Part shown: positions 1 through 10,723 of the stretch, one piece after another
How positions within the stretch are numbered: the stretch's first letter is position 1
Layout: the number at the start of each line of letters is the position of its first letter
Assembly: GCA_963210315.1 (NCBI GenBank)
Contig: OY723281.1
Coordinates: 1,550,001-1,614,000 of the forward strand
Reading direction: 5' to 3'
DNA: 64,000 bases
Source: Rhynchopus euleeides
Lineage: Eukaryota > Euglenozoa > Diplonemea > Diplonemida > Diplonemidae
The notes under the pieces: model-generated
What the model was told of the DNA's origin: nothing
The model's database searches: none
What the model saw: only the letters and a program-made list of their open reading frames with translations
Made by a program: the position numbers and the translations under genes

Positions 1-1
1 G

Positions 2-219
2 CGACAGAACTTCGAACACTTCTTCGTTGCTGTGTCACAGCCAGGTGATGTTGTTGCAGTGGCGAGATACGGTGTCGCCACACTAGCACAGGAGAGTGTC
101 TGGGGAAGGTGGACTCAGAGGGTGGTGGTGTTGCACTCAGCCTCTGCGGGAGGTGGGTCTTCACACCAACGAAACACAATTCTGTCTCTGTGTACGCTGT
201 GTCCTCCGTTTCACCCTGA
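2..219 (+). pseudogene. 3' fragment of a WD40-family gene
   Basis: The sequence matches the last blades of WD copy A (around 7557-7785) nearly base for base. Relative to A, about 10 bp (the GTACCGCCTC segment) are missing after GTCGCCACACT, so the frame breaks and the last part is read out of frame. The match continues past the homologous stop (217-219) into the 3' flank, so this is a segmental duplicate of the end of A cut by the window edge. Its 5' part could lie outside the window, but the deletion makes an intact protein unlikely. Confidence 0.85.
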
Positions 220-473
220 GTGCAGTGTCTCGGAACCTGTTCCCTACCTTGTGTGCTTGCCGCGAAGGCCCCCTGTGTATACAGATATAGCGGGCCTTGC
301 TCTCTTTGGACCCTATTTCCCGCCACCCTGAGTGCAGTGTCTCGCCCTGCACCGTGCTCACGGAATGCGTTCAGAACTAAAAGGGTCGCAGTCAGGCCTG
401 GGCGGGGAACGAGCCCTTTTTCCAGGTTTTTTGGGTCGGGGAACCAGGTTTTTTCTTAAGAATTTTTACAAGG

Positions 474-577
474 GGGGTCTTCGCTGGTCGACAAACTTCG
501 ACAAACTTCGTCAGTTTTCAGCCAATTCAACAGGAAATGCACCAAAATGCACTGACGATCACCCCGTAGCGAAGACC
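474..577 (-). mobile_element. 104-bp MITE with GGGGTCTTCGC termini, copy 1
   Basis: A short foldback element whose ends read GGGGTCTTCGCT and AGCGAAGACCCC. It is flanked by the 5-bp direct repeat CAAGG on both sides, a clean target-site duplication. The interior (TGAATTGGCTGAAAACTGA on the opposite strand) matches the copies at 24464 and 37634. It has no coding capacity. Confidence 0.8.
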
Positions 578-924
578 CCCAAGGGATTTTTTGCTCGCCC
601 CCCCACAGTTTCCAGGCGCGTGCCCGTCAGGCGGGACTTTTTCTATGATTTCTCTCCACGTCATCATGTGACAGCTCTAGAGTGATGCCCAGTTCTTGAG
701 AGATGCATGCGGCAGAGACTGCCCCTCATGCGCGTTACAGCTGAAAATGAATGAGGATCACCTGGCGCTCGTTCTCATCGGGGGTTGTGCTCCGCAGGTA
801 CTCAATACACCTTGGCACTCTCGCAGGACTGGACATGCCAGCAGCTGAAGGACAGTTACAAAGCTGCCACTCACCACCCACCTGCTGGCCCTTCAGGTCT
901 GAAAGCCCAAAAGCTCCCGGGGAT

Positions 925-1080
925 TTTTTGTGTCAAACGCACCGTGCTCACGGAAGGCGTTCAGAACTAAAAAGGTTGCAGTGGGAGCAATGTTTTGTTC
1001 ACCTACACTCCACGCCCCAACGTGCAGGTGACCAGAAGGTTGCACAAACAAAACAAAAGAAACCCGGCAATCCTTTTTGG
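925..1080 (+). repeat. Dispersed repeat R1 (about 155 bp), full-length copy
   Basis: This block contains CACCGTGCTCACGGAAGGCG, then GTTCAGAACTAAAA and CACTCCACGCCCCAACGTGC. A near-identical copy lies on the opposite strand at 46973-47130, starting and stopping at about the same points. Shorter pieces occur at 349-392, 7918-8022, 23969-24012 and 51995-52030. The repeated length and mostly shared ends suggest a small non-autonomous mobile element; no promoter boxes or tail were recognised. Confidence 0.6.
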
Positions 1081-2238
1081 TAAAACACACCCCGTGTGGT
1101 AGAGAAAATACGGCAAGAGTCTCGGTGGGTCGGAAGAGCAGATGTTTCCCGCAACAGCTCCCGGGGAGCGGCGGGTATTTCGCATAGGATGCCGGATGTG
1201 TGAACACGTTTGTGCGGTTTGCCCTGTGTTGTGTGAACATGTGTGTGTGTGTGTGGTGACCACGTTTTGTGTGGGGAGATCCTGCGCGGATCATTGCCCA
1301 CCCCCGCCCACTTCTACGTCACAGCGGAGGCCCCACTCGGGTTAGAGTGTGGGGCCAACTCAGTGCCACTTGCGATCATTTTCAACGAGGCCTGTGGGGG
1401 CGCGGGCGGCGAAGCCGCCCGCGCCCCCCCCGCGCGTCGGGTGTGGGGTTGTGGCGTGTGGTCGGAGGGTTGGTGTGCACGTTTTTTGCGCTGGGAGTCG
1501 GTGGGTGATTGGCTGTGCGACGTGCAGACCTGCTGGATCGGGTGCGGGTGCAGGGACTACTAGGAGCGACCTCGGAGCGACCTGTTTCGGTGCCGAGCGA
1601 CCTCTGTTTGCTGTGAGCGACCCTCGGAGCGACCTTGAGCGGCCTGTTTTGGTGCGGAGCCGCACACAGTGAGGACAGACTGAGGACTCCCCTCCAAGCC
1701 CCTGCCCCTGCCCCAACAGCCCTCTTGTCTGTGTTCGTAACTGCCGGTGCAGAGACACACCCATCCTACAATCCTACAGGTGCAGGATTTCTACAACATG
1801 ATGTCATCAGATGCAAGAGACTGTGTACCACTGTTGAGAGAGTGACATCTGCTACCACCCACCTACCACCCCCTTCAGAGGCTTGCCCGTGCAGGGCTCC
1901 CTCCACTCTGGGGGAGGCTTGAGGTTCCTGAGAGTCAGCAGACCAGGTCCTGCGTGTTCTTCTCGGCGTAGAGTGCACATTGTCAGTATTCTCCGGGTAG
2001 GAGACGTGTAGTTGTGCCAGAGATGCACCGGCACCACATTTCTACCGGATGAGGTGTCGTTTTTTCCGGTTCAGAATGCGAAAATACAGCTTGTTTTCCC
2101 ACTTTCTGGCCAGAAATCCCGATTTGGCCGAGACTTGTGGCCAGGGTGGCTGGGTATTGGCCCAAACGGCCCCAAAATTCACCAATAATATTGTACACGG
2201 ATTTTGGTTTTTTCTTACAAGGGATTTTCAGCCAAATT

Positions 2239-4008
2239 TCAAACTTGCCACCCCCTACCCCGCAGCTCCCCACACACCTCATCCAGGCGGCTCTGGAGGC
2301 GGGCCACCTGCTCCCCAGTCGCCCGCTCCGACTGCTGCTGGGCGGCCGTGGCGTCCTTGCGGTCAGCCTCGCAGGAGGCCCGCAGGTCGCGGACCGTGTC
2401 CCCCAGGCGCTCCGTCTGCCGCCGCAGCTCGCCCACCGCGGCGTCCCCCTGCTGCGCCTCCCACGCCCTGCGGAGCTCCGCCACCGCCGCGTCCAGGCGC
2501 TGCTGCTCCTGCCCGCGCTGCGCCTCCAGGTCAGCCCTGACCGCGTCCACCTCCGCCTGGAGCTGCTGCGCCTGGTGGTGGGAGAGGGGCGTCTGCCCGC
2601 TCGTCTCCGCGGCTTGCAGGCTCAGCATCGCCTTGCAAGCGCCGCTGAGGCGCTCCTCAAGCGCCCGGTGCTTGAGGTCCCGCTGCGCGAGCTGGCCCTG
2701 CATGTTGGCCTCGAGGGCCTTGTGGCTGACCTCCCAGCCCTTGCGCGTCGCAGTCAGATCCGCCGCGTGCGCGCGGCCTTGCCCCTCCAAGGCGGTGAGC
2801 CCAGTAGCCAGCTTCTGCAGATCCGTGCTCGCTGCTCCCTCGCCCACCGCCTTGTCCAGCCCTTCGACTTGCTCGCGGAGGCGGGAGACCGTCACGCCCA
2901 GCGACTGCTGGTGCTTCGCGACCTCCAGGAGCTGGGCCTTGTGCTCCTTTAGTTCACGCTCCGTTTTCAGTGTGGACGTAGTGGCTGTAGTGGTGGGGGG
3001 TGTGGTGGTGGGGCGCTCCTGGAGGCTCTTCAGCAGGGCCCCTTGCGCCTGCAGCTGCTCCTCCTGGCGGCCGAGGCGGTCCCCCATGCGCTGCATCTGC
3101 AGCTCGTGCTGCTGGGCGTGGCTGCCCAGCTGGGCCTCGAGCAGCGCCACCTGCGCGGCGTGCTGCTCCCCCTGGCGGCGCAGGCGGTCTTCGAGCCACT
3201 GCTCTGACAGGCCCGGGTGCCCCTGCATCGCCTCCACCCGCTGCCCCAACTCGCCCTGCCGTGCCTGCTGGGTCAGCAGCTGGGCCTCCAGCCGCTGGCG
3301 GTGGCCGTCCTGGTCCTGCAGGAGGCGGCGCAGGCCCTGCAGCTCGGCTTGCCAAGCCGCGCCGTCGCCCTGCGTGGCGGAGTCGGTGGCGGCAGGTGCG
3401 GGGTCATGCCCGAGCTCCCGCAGGCGTCCGGCGAGCTTCTCCAGATCCTTCTGGAGCTGGGCAGCTCTCTGCTGTGCCTGCTGCGCCTGCTGCTTCGCCG
3501 CCGCTGCTGCTCCGCCACCACGCCCGGTCCGCCCAACCGTGCCGCTGGCCTGCGACTTCGCAGACCTTCCCGCCTTCGCGGCCGTGGTGCGCTCCTCCTG
3601 GAGCCTGTCGCGGACGCTCTCATAGCGCCGCTTCAGGCGGAGCACCTCCTCGGCCTGCTTCTTCGCGGCCGCCTCCTTCTGCTTCTGCTCCTCGAGGAGC
3701 AGCGTGTCCGTCAGGACCACCTCCTTCCCGTTGACTACTAGAGTCCATGTGGGGGGGGAGCCGTGGGTGGGGGGTTGCTCGGCAGCGAGGACGGCGACGC
3801 CGCCCTCCAGGCTGTCCAGTGCCGCCTCCCACCGGAGGTGCTGGAGAATGGTGCGCACGTGGGCGGCACCATAGAGGGGGGGGAGGGGTTGGAGCTCGTA
3901 CCTGCGAGGCTCCGTGAATACGAGGGGGGGCAGGGGGGCGGCCTGTTGGCCACCGGCCTGGGAGCCGGTGTTCCCGGAGGAGACCCCGTGGAGGTCGGCC
4001 TGTGACAT
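2239..4008 (-). CDS. Long coiled-coil protein, 589 aa, function unknown
   Basis: From the ATG at 4008 the ORF encodes a short Gly/Gln/Pro-rich head, a segment of about 70 residues with mixed secondary-structure character (containing TWTLVVNGKEVVLTD), and then more than 450 residues rich in Glu, Gln, Arg, Ala and Leu with heptad spacing, typical of a cytoskeletal or scaffold coiled coil. The ORF is open 24 codons further upstream, but those codons are a (CA)n microsatellite, so I prefer the ATG at 4008; ACACACAG just upstream could be a splice acceptor. The C-terminus is uncertain: GGTAGGGG close to the stop could be a 5' splice donor. The long plus-strand ORFs over the same DNA are Ser/Arg/Cys-rich shadows. 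No close family recognised. Confidence 0.7.
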   Translation of the reverse strand: MSQADLHGVSSGNTGSQAGGQQAAPLPPLVFTEPRRYELQPLPPLYGAAHVRTILQHLRWEAALDSLEGGVAVLAAEQPPTHGSPPTWTLVVNGKEVVLTDTLLLEEQKQKEAAAKKQAEEVLRLKRRYESVRDRLQEERTTAAKAGRSAKSQASGTVGRTGRGGGAAAAAKQQAQQAQQRAAQLQKDLEKLAGRLRELGHDPAPAATDSATQGDGAAWQAELQGLRRLLQDQDGHRQRLEAQLLTQQARQGELGQRVEAMQGHPGLSEQWLEDRLRRQGEQHAAQVALLEAQLGSHAQQHELQMQRMGDRLGRQEEQLQAQGALLKSLQERPTTTPPTTTATTSTLKTERELKEHKAQLLEVAKHQQSLGVTVSRLREQVEGLDKAVGEGAASTDLQKLATGLTALEGQGRAHAADLTATRKGWEVSHKALEANMQGQLAQRDLKHRALEERLSGACKAMLSLQAAETSGQTPLSHHQAQQLQAEVDAVRADLEAQRGQEQQRLDAAVAELRRAWEAQQGDAAVGELRRQTERLGDTVRDLRASCEADRKDATAAQQQSERATGEQVARLQSRLDEVCGELRGRGWQV

Positions 4009-4080
4009 CCTGCCCGTGTATCCCTCTCTCCTCCTGTGTGTGTGTGTGTGTGTGTGTATGCTCCACCCAACCCGACACAT

Positions 4081-6095
4081 TTTCTGTACTTCAGACAGGT
4101 AAGGTCACTCGACACGCGGGGGGGGGGGGGGTTTGTGTGTGTTTTTTCTGCCAGCCGACATCACTAGCGCCAGCGAGAAAAAAAACGCGTGACGAGTGAC
4201 GGGTTGAGGTGGAAGCGATCAATGCAAAATCATCTGAAAGGAAGACTCGAGAGACTGCTGCTGTATTTTGCTGTGGTGCGGACCATATTCAGCGCAGTAG
4301 GGTGATCTCTCCGATTTTTCAAAAAGTGATGTAGACCAACACACGCCAGTGTATTGAAGGAATTACTTTCCAAGCGTTGCAACACGACTAACACCACTCA
4401 CTTCCTCCTGTGCTCCTCCACCTTTTCTGTACTTCAGGCAAGCAAGACACTTCGAAGGACGTTCCGGGGGGAAAGATCGGGTTGGGGGTTGGGCGAGAAA
4501 GAGAAAAAAAAAGGTGGATGCGGTCAACACAGGGCTTTCCCTAAATCGGCACCCGTCTCCCGACATTTTCAAAATCTGCCTCCCCCCCCCTTTTTTTGCA
4601 GGCTATTACTTCCCTGTTTCCCCCCTTTTTTTGCAGGCGAGTTGTCAAGGCAGGAATGGGCACCCTACTTGACTAAAGTGGCTGTCAAAAAAATCTTCGG
4701 AATGGGTGTGCGCAAATATTGCAAAAGAACACCTTTTTTGGGGTGTTGCCGTCCTGGGCGCGCAAAAAAGGTTCCCGTGGGAGACCATGCGGTTTTCGAT
4801 CTTCCTAGGCTCTCTGGGTTCAGGTGAGTACCAGGGATTATTCAGCATTTTCTGGCACATCGTGTCAATAGCTTGATCAGTGTCGCCGGATGCTGCAATC
4901 CTGAAGCAAAATCAGAGCAATCTCGTCAGGTGCAAGACGCCACGTGTGGTCTCCCGTGGTGCTCGTTGTGTATTTGGCGCAAACACACGACAACCTCCCC
5001 TGGTGTGCCTCATCAGGTGTGAGCCAGGATCAGTGGACCAGCAGTTGTCTGCCAATGAGGCTTTCTTACACATCACCACAACGGGTCACAAGGTGACATA
5101 CGGCCACAGAATGTCTCACACGGTTATACATGTTCAGGACCTGTCTTGTCCGGGTGAGGAATTAGAGGGGGGTGAGCTGAACCTTCACGGTGACAACCAG
5201 ACAGGGGTCTTCACAGGCACCTCATGGCCAAAATGACCCCACCACGATCCGCACAGATTCCAAACGTTCAAAACAACGGGGTCTTGACAAAACCGTCGGG
5301 GGGGCCCCGCTGGGTGGTGTGGTGCCTCTCAGTCACCTCCTCCCATCACGATTCGGACTTGAAGGACTGAACCAGATCCAGATTTCACAGGTGAAACTGG
5401 GCGCCTACACCCACAAAATGACCCCACTACGATCCGTACGGAGTCCAACAAATGCAATGGCAGCCCCCAGACTGGGCCCCAGCCTAACCCCCCTTTCCCC
5501 CCTTTTTTTGCACCCGTTTTTGGAAATTTGCCCCCCAGACCCCCAGATTTAGGGAAAGCCCTGGGTCAACAAACAAGTTCTGTTTCTTTTCTTTCGTGTG
5601 GTGAGTGGTGCATCGTGTAGGAAAGTATTTCCCCACTACGATTTGCACGGAGTCCAATTGTTCAAATGAACGCAAACCCGATGTTGGGGTGATTGAAAAT
5701 CGGGTTCCATGTGGATTCCGTGTACGTGTGGTTCCTCGCCTTTGAGGCTTTAGGTCGTGGCTGTGCCGACTACTGCTCAGTGCACCACCGACCGAGAGCC
5801 CAGCGCAGTCGAGCCCTCCCAGGGCCTGTGGTGTCACCTCAGAGGCAGTGTCGGTCCACCCACGCATTAGAACCAGACCCACATTTCAGGGGTGATGTGT
5901 GGCACCTACGCCAATGAAGTGACCCCACTACGATCCGCACAGATTCCGAATATTCAAATGAACGGGTTTGTGAAAAACCCGTCTGGGGGTCCCGCTGGGT
6001 CTGGGTGGGTGTTGGCTGCCCAACACCCACCCAGACCCAGCGGGCTTACCCAGTGTCCTTGGTGTGAAGACCCACAGTGACACCACCCACCCCTC
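4081..6095. other. Intergenic mosaic of dispersed repeats
   Basis: No supported gene. The block 4332-4445 recurs at 14409-14515 (GATGTAGACCAACACACGCC ...). The block 5563-5640 recurs at 14530-14600 and 27890-27960 (CAACAAACAAG-TTCTGTT). A repeat containing ATGACCCCACTACGATCCGC occurs with variations at 5205-5310, 5365-5460, 5625-5700, 5870-6005, 14230-14330 and 24800-24960. A near-perfect palindrome lies at about 5992-6042 (GGGTGGGTGTTGG / CCAACACCCACCC). Confidence 0.6.
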
Positions 6096-6241
6096 TGTAC
6101 CGCCTCAGCACCGGAGAGTGTCTGGGGAAGGTGGACTCAAAGGGTGGTGGTGTTGCACTCAGCCTCTGCGGGAGGTGGGTCTTCACATCAACGAACAAAA
6201 CCTCAGTCTCTGTGTGTGCTGTGTCTTCCGTTTCACCCTGA
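6096..6241 (+). pseudogene. WD40-family 3' fragment
   Basis: Reads in frame as the last blade of the local WD family (LYRLSTGECLGKVDSKGGGV, then LCGRWVFT, to the ending SVSP and TGA at 6239-6241). Nothing upstream matches the rest of the gene, so it is an orphan 3' end left by duplication. It ends 420 bp before copy A. Confidence 0.85.
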
Positions 6242-6268
6242 GTGCAGTGCCTTGTCACCCTGTTTCCT

Positions 6269-6309
6269 CCGCACTCAGTTTCCCTGCATTCGTGCAGGGA
6301 AACTGAGTG
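6269..6309. repeat. Perfect hairpin with TTCG loop
   Basis: GCACTCAGTTTCCCTGCA and its exact complement TGCAGGGAAACTGAGTGC are separated only by TTCG. A similar, less perfect hairpin with a TTCG centre sits at about 8480-8515 (GGCTGTTAGTGCC). These could be remnants of tiny foldback elements or RNA 3' structures. Confidence 0.7.
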
Positions 6310-6663
6310 CATTCTAAAGGCCGTGATCCGACCTGAGTGTTCCATTCCAAAAGTAGTGAGGGGGTCGGGTGTGGGTAGGGTGGGTTGCGTGTTGTGCCCG
6401 TCACAACAGCCCAGCATCTCCCTCAGACCCCTGACCCAGTCGCAAAGTCGTTCCGAGCAGAGAGAACAGAACACGAGGCTCGTCCCCCAACCCCGCCACA
6501 ACCCCATCCCATGAAGGAGCGACTTCCTGAGCACCACTTTGAGGGACTCTGTCTTTGATCCCCATCCACACCGTCACCCACTGCACACACCGCCACACCC
6601 TCCAGGAAGGCTTTGCCGTTTGTTTCTGCGTGCAAGCTGAACGGGGAAGAAGAAGCAAGTACC

Positions 6664-7785
6664 ATGGACGTGACTGTGCGTCACAGCGGGACCGGAGACA
6701 GCTGTGTCGTCGGTGTTCCGGAAGGCGGGACCGTGGTCGGGCTGAAGGCGGATGCGCTCAACGAGATGTTCCCGGGTTCTATCAACCCAGTCCGTGAGGC
6801 TGAAAACGTCGCAGCACACATCGAAGGGTGTGAGGAGGAGCTGGACGACGCACAGCGTGTTGCCGACACGGGTCTGGAGGACGGGGGTGCTGTCCAGCTC
6901 GTCCCACGCTGGCCCATCGTCAAGGCTCCCGCAGTCTACTCATCGACCCATGGCAACGATATACATCACATCACACTGTCGAGGTGTGGGACGCTGTGTG
7001 CTGTGGGTTACAACAACGGACACATCACTGTGTTTGACACCACCACCGCTGCTGTGGTGGCGGACTTAATACACGGCAACAGGCGTATTTCTTGCACAGC
7101 GTTCTCTGTCTGTGGGACGTGGTTGGCAACGTGCTCTAACAACGTGGCCGTCTGCGTGTGGCTGACTTCAACTTGGGAGGAGGTGTGCACGCTTGATCAC
7201 AACGACACCGATGTGTACTGTGCAGCGTGGACACGCTGCGGTCGTCTGGTGTCCGGGGCCGGCACAGGCAAATTGCGTGTGTGGGACTTGAAGGGCACAC
7301 CGAGCGCCACAGTGCTGGAGGGTCACAGCGAGGATGTTGGCAGCATTGCTGTGTCGGGCACGAGGATCTTCAGCGCGTCAGGTGAGACCATCCGTGTGTG
7401 GGACATCAGCACCCTCACACACACACACACCCTCGATGAGCTCGCTGGTTGTTCCGACATCGCCCTGACTCAGGACGAGCAGCACCTGGTGTCGTGCTCT
7501 TACGACAAGTCACTCAAGGTGTGGTGCACAGCCTCCCTCAGCTGCCTGCGTACTGTGCGACAGAACTCCGAACACTTCTTCGTTGCTGTGTCACAGCCAG
7601 GTGATGTTGTTGCAGTGGCGAGATACGGTGTCGCCACACTGTACCGCCTCAGCACAGGAGAGTGTCTGGGGAAGGTGGGCTCACAGGGTGGTGGTGTTGC
7701 ACTCAGCCTCTGCGGGAGGTGGGTCTTCACACCAACGAAACACAATTCTGTCTCTGTGTGTGCTGTGTCTTCTGTTTCACCCTGA
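6664..7785 (+). CDS. WD40 family copy A: N-terminal Ub-like domain + about 7 WD units, 373 aa
   Basis: The ATG at 6664 (ACCATGGACG) begins the family N-terminus MDVTVRHSGTGDSCVVG. Residues 1-85 end in a segment (LEDGGAVQLVPR) resembling the last strands of a ubiquitin-like beta-grasp; this is inference from pattern. From about residue 95 there are seven WD-type units, including VWLTSTWEE, LRVWDLKGTPS and IRVWDISTLTH; the repeat HTHTL is encoded by a CA tract. The ORF is also open 17 codons upstream (6613). Known WD40 propellers are protein-interaction platforms; no catalytic domain is visible. Compared with other copies, changes cluster at blade edges (NNVAV, GAGTGKL, DELAGCS). The frame is intact, so it is likely a functional gene. 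Confidence 0.88.
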   Translation: MDVTVRHSGTGDSCVVGVPEGGTVVGLKADALNEMFPGSINPVREAENVAAHIEGCEEELDDAQRVADTGLEDGGAVQLVPRWPIVKAPAVYSSTHGNDIHHITLSRCGTLCAVGYNNGHITVFDTTTAAVVADLIHGNRRISCTAFSVCGTWLATCSNNVAVCVWLTSTWEEVCTLDHNDTDVYCAAWTRCGRLVSGAGTGKLRVWDLKGTPSATVLEGHSEDVGSIAVSGTRIFSASGETIRVWDISTLTHTHTLDELAGCSDIALTQDEQHLVSCSYDKSLKVWCTASLSCLRTVRQNSEHFFVAVSQPGDVVAVARYGVATLYRLSTGECLGKVGSQGGGVALSLCGRWVFTPTKHNSVSVCAVSSVSP

Positions 7786-9224
7786 GTGCAGTGTCTCGTC
7801 ACCCTGTTCCTGCCTTGTGTGCTTGCCGCGAAGGCCCGCTGTGTATACAGATATAGCGGGCCTTGCTCTCTTTGGACCCTATTTCCCGCCACCCTGAGTG
7901 CAGTGTCTCGCCCTGCATCGTGCTCACGGAAGGCGTTCAGAACTAAAAGGGTTGCAGCGGGATCAATGTTTTGTTCACCTACACTCCACGCCCCAACGTG
8001 CAGGTGACCAGAAGGTTGCACCCAGGGCGTTCGCTACTGGGCGAAGTTGGGCCAACTTCGACTAAATTAAAAAATGTTCGGATTTACTTCGCCCCAACTT
8101 CGCCCGACAACTTCGCCCAAGGGGGTGAAGTTGAATATAAATATTCTGGGCTCGGCCCCCACCCCCCGAAGGGGGGTGGGTGGTGAAAGAGCCCACGGGA
8201 TCACGAGGCTCAGGGGATGGGGAATGCTCGAAGAAGGAAGTGTCAGAAGGAGACCACAACTACCTTCCCCAAAGTACGATGTATTGCTCCGCCCAGACCC
8301 CCCTGTGGCGTATATCTGGCGCCCAAGTCCTTTCAAGTTGCATGAATCTATCCATCCGCAATGAACAGATGTTCACTACCGTGGCCCGGCGGCTGGGGGG
8401 CTCCGCCCCCCAGACCCCCCTGGCAGCCGAACTGTGTGGCACAGCGGTCCCTGCCGATCCACGAGTTTCGCTCATAAGCAAGGCTGTTAGTGCCTTCGGA
8501 GGTACTAACAGCCTTGCCAGAAGTGCAGTGATCTGCCCTCTCCAGGAGAGGTAGCCAATGTGTACCTCCTGAGGGGCGCCTCCCGACCAGTGTTTTCGCT
8601 TGGAAGATTTGGGGTGAAAAATCTTCAAACCGGAAAGGAAAAAAAAAAAAAAAAAATCTTCAAACCCAAATTTCTGGATGAATATTATAAGTCACCATTC
8701 AGGCAGGCCGTTACAAAACCATGCCCTGGGTACCTAAATTCGGTACCCAGGGTACCTAAATGCGTTTTCGGATTTTCGGCCGATTTGGCTCCCTAAAAGG
8801 GTTACCCTCTGGTTGTCGTACCCCACCGTGTACATTCTACTCCTTACCCCCCCCCCCCCCCCCGCCGCCGCCTCGAAACGATGACACAACTAGTATTGCA
8901 AATACGTGGCGAAAAGGTAACAACCATCGCACGTAGCAGGACAAACAAAAGGTTCCCCTCCCCCCACGTGTGGATTTTTAATACCGTGGAACAATCAATT
9001 CTACATTCTACTCTTTACCCCCCCCCCCCCCCGCCGCCATTCCCCCGTGTTGAGTGATATGTGTCCATAGTGTTTCCAGTTCCTCGCAGCGCAGCACGAC
9101 GACAGCCTGCCGTGTTTGGAGGCAGCTGTGTGTTCGCCTCTGAGAAGAGACGAGGGCTGGCAGAGGACTGGCACAGTGCTCTCTCTGCCACACACCCTTC
9201 TCCCCCTCCCCTCCCCGGCGGTGA
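7786..9224. other. Intergenic DNA with poly-C tracts
   Basis: No supported gene. It holds part of repeat R1 (7918-8022), an inverted GAAGTTGGG / CCCAACTTC segment at 8040-8120, a block at 8360-8430 ending in GCTGGGGGGCTCCGCCCCCC that recurs inverted at 39958-40020 and 40690-40750, a poly-A tract near 8640-8656 and poly-C runs of more than 12 nt near 8850 and 9020. Confidence 0.5.
7829..7862. repeat. 3'-flank hairpin shared by WD copies
   Basis: AGGCCCGC and its complement GCGGGCCT bracket TGTGTATACAGATATA just downstream of the copy A stop. Related stretches follow the WD 3' ends at about 267-300 and 14146-14180 (one arm mutated to GGCCCCC). Conservation after the stop may mark a 3'-end processing structure or simply a shared duplication. 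Confidence 0.55.
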
Positions 9225-9499
9225 GCGACATCGCCCTGACTCAGGACGAGCAGCACCTGGTGTGGTGCTCTCACGACAGGTCACTCAAGGTGTGGTGCAC
9301 AACCTCCCTCAGCTGCCTGCGGACTGTACAACTGTCCACTCCGTTCTCTCCCGCCGCACTTGCTGTGTCACAGCCAGGTGATGCTGTGGCAGTGAATATC
9401 TGGTCCAGCACCGCACTGTACCGCCTCAGCACGGGCCAGTGTCTGGGGGAGGAACAGAAGGTGGTGGAACACGAAAACGGAAACATGACAGAGGTGTAG
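9225..9499 (+). pseudogene. WD40-family 3' fragment with divergent tail
   Basis: In-frame match to the last two blades (DIALTQDEQHLVWCSHDRSL ... STALYRLSTGQCLGEE), then the family sequence is lost and the frame stops at 9499. There is no N-terminal or central part upstream; the preceding DNA is a pyrimidine-rich stretch. It is probably a truncated duplicate. Confidence 0.75.
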
Positions 9500-10723
9500 A
9501 GGAGCCACCACCCTGTGCCTGCTGTGCACCCCACCCCACCCCTCCGCTGCCCCCCTCCGTACGCAACTGAGGCCACCCTGCAGACCCAGATGTGCTGCCC
9601 TCACACACACACCATCTCAGTTCACGGTGAATGTGCCACTCTTCAACACAGCACCACCTTCGAGAGGCAGCTCTGCCGTGTGTGGCAGGTTGTCCTTTGC
9701 GTTGTCACACTGGGGCTTCCCGACACCTCACCTCCCCAACCACCCCCACCACAGGCAGACTGGACGACCAACATCTGCACGTGCCAGCGTGCAACAGGAG
9801 GAACAAACCAGCAACATGGATGTGACTGTGCGTCACACGGGGACCGGAGACAGCTGTGTCGTCGGTGTTCCGGAAGGCGGGACCGTGGTCGGGCTGAAGG
9901 CGGATGCGCTCAACGAGATGTTCCCGGGTTCTATCAACCCAGTCCGTGAGGCTGCGTGCGTGGCAGCACACATCGAAGGGTGTGAGGAGGAGCTGGACGA
10001 TGCACAGCGTGTTGCCGACACGGGTCTGGAGGACGGGGGTGCTGTCCAGCTCGTCCCACGCTGGCCCATCGTCAAGGCTCCCGCAGTCTACTCATCGACC
10101 CATGGCGGCGAGATGCACCGCATCACACTGTCGAGGTGTGGGACGCTGTGTGCTGTGGGTTCCACCTACGGACACAACAACGGACACATCACTGTGTTTG
10201 ACACCACCACCGCTGCTGTGGTGGCGGACTTGACACACGGCAATACGACTACGACTTGCACAGCGTTCTCTCTCTGTGGGACGTGGTTGGCAACGTGCTC
10301 GCTGGACGGCACCATCTGCGTGTGGCTGACTTCAACTTGGGAGGAGGTGTGCATGCTGGACCACAACAACAGGGTGGGGACCGCAGCGTGGACACACTGC
10401 GGACGTCTGGTGTCCGGAGACTACTTAGGCAAAGTGCGTGTGTGGGACTTGAAGGGCACACCGAGCGCCACAGTGCTGGAGGGGCACGAGGATCTTCAGT
10501 GGGTCATTTGACAGGAGCATCCGTGTGTGGGACATCAGCACCCTCACACACACACACACCCTGGATGACCATACTGGGCTCGTCGCTGGCCTCGCCCTGA
10601 CTCAGGACGAGCAGCACCTGGTGTCGTGCTCTTTCGACAAGTCGTTCAAGGTGTGGTGCACAACCTCCCTCAGCTGCCTGCGTACTGTCCAACTGGACTC
10701 CGACAAACCCACCTCCGTTGCCG

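Larger units (their letters stand above)
220..2238. other. Gene-free, repeat-rich interval
   Basis: Apart from MITE copy 1 and R1 no supported gene is seen. The stretch near 1395-1430 is a GC-rich hairpin (GCGGGCGGC ... GCCGCCCGC). The stretch 1560-1665 contains several near-repeats of GGAGCGACCT. ORFs here are short, overlap in several frames and have no recognisable motifs. Confidence 0.5.

Noticed and set aside
2204..3625. 473-codon plus-strand ORF over the coiled-coil gene
   Set aside because: Ser/Arg/Cys-rich low-complexity translation, antisense to a minus-strand frame with clear heptads; a GC-driven shadow.
4077..4105. Spliced-leader-like TTTTCTGTACTT next to GGTAAG (also near 4428 and 14505)
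   Set aside because: Only about 11 nt resemble the TTTCTGTACTTTATTG end of euglenozoan spliced leaders as I remember it; no leader 5' part, Sm site or snRNA-like downstream structure is seen.
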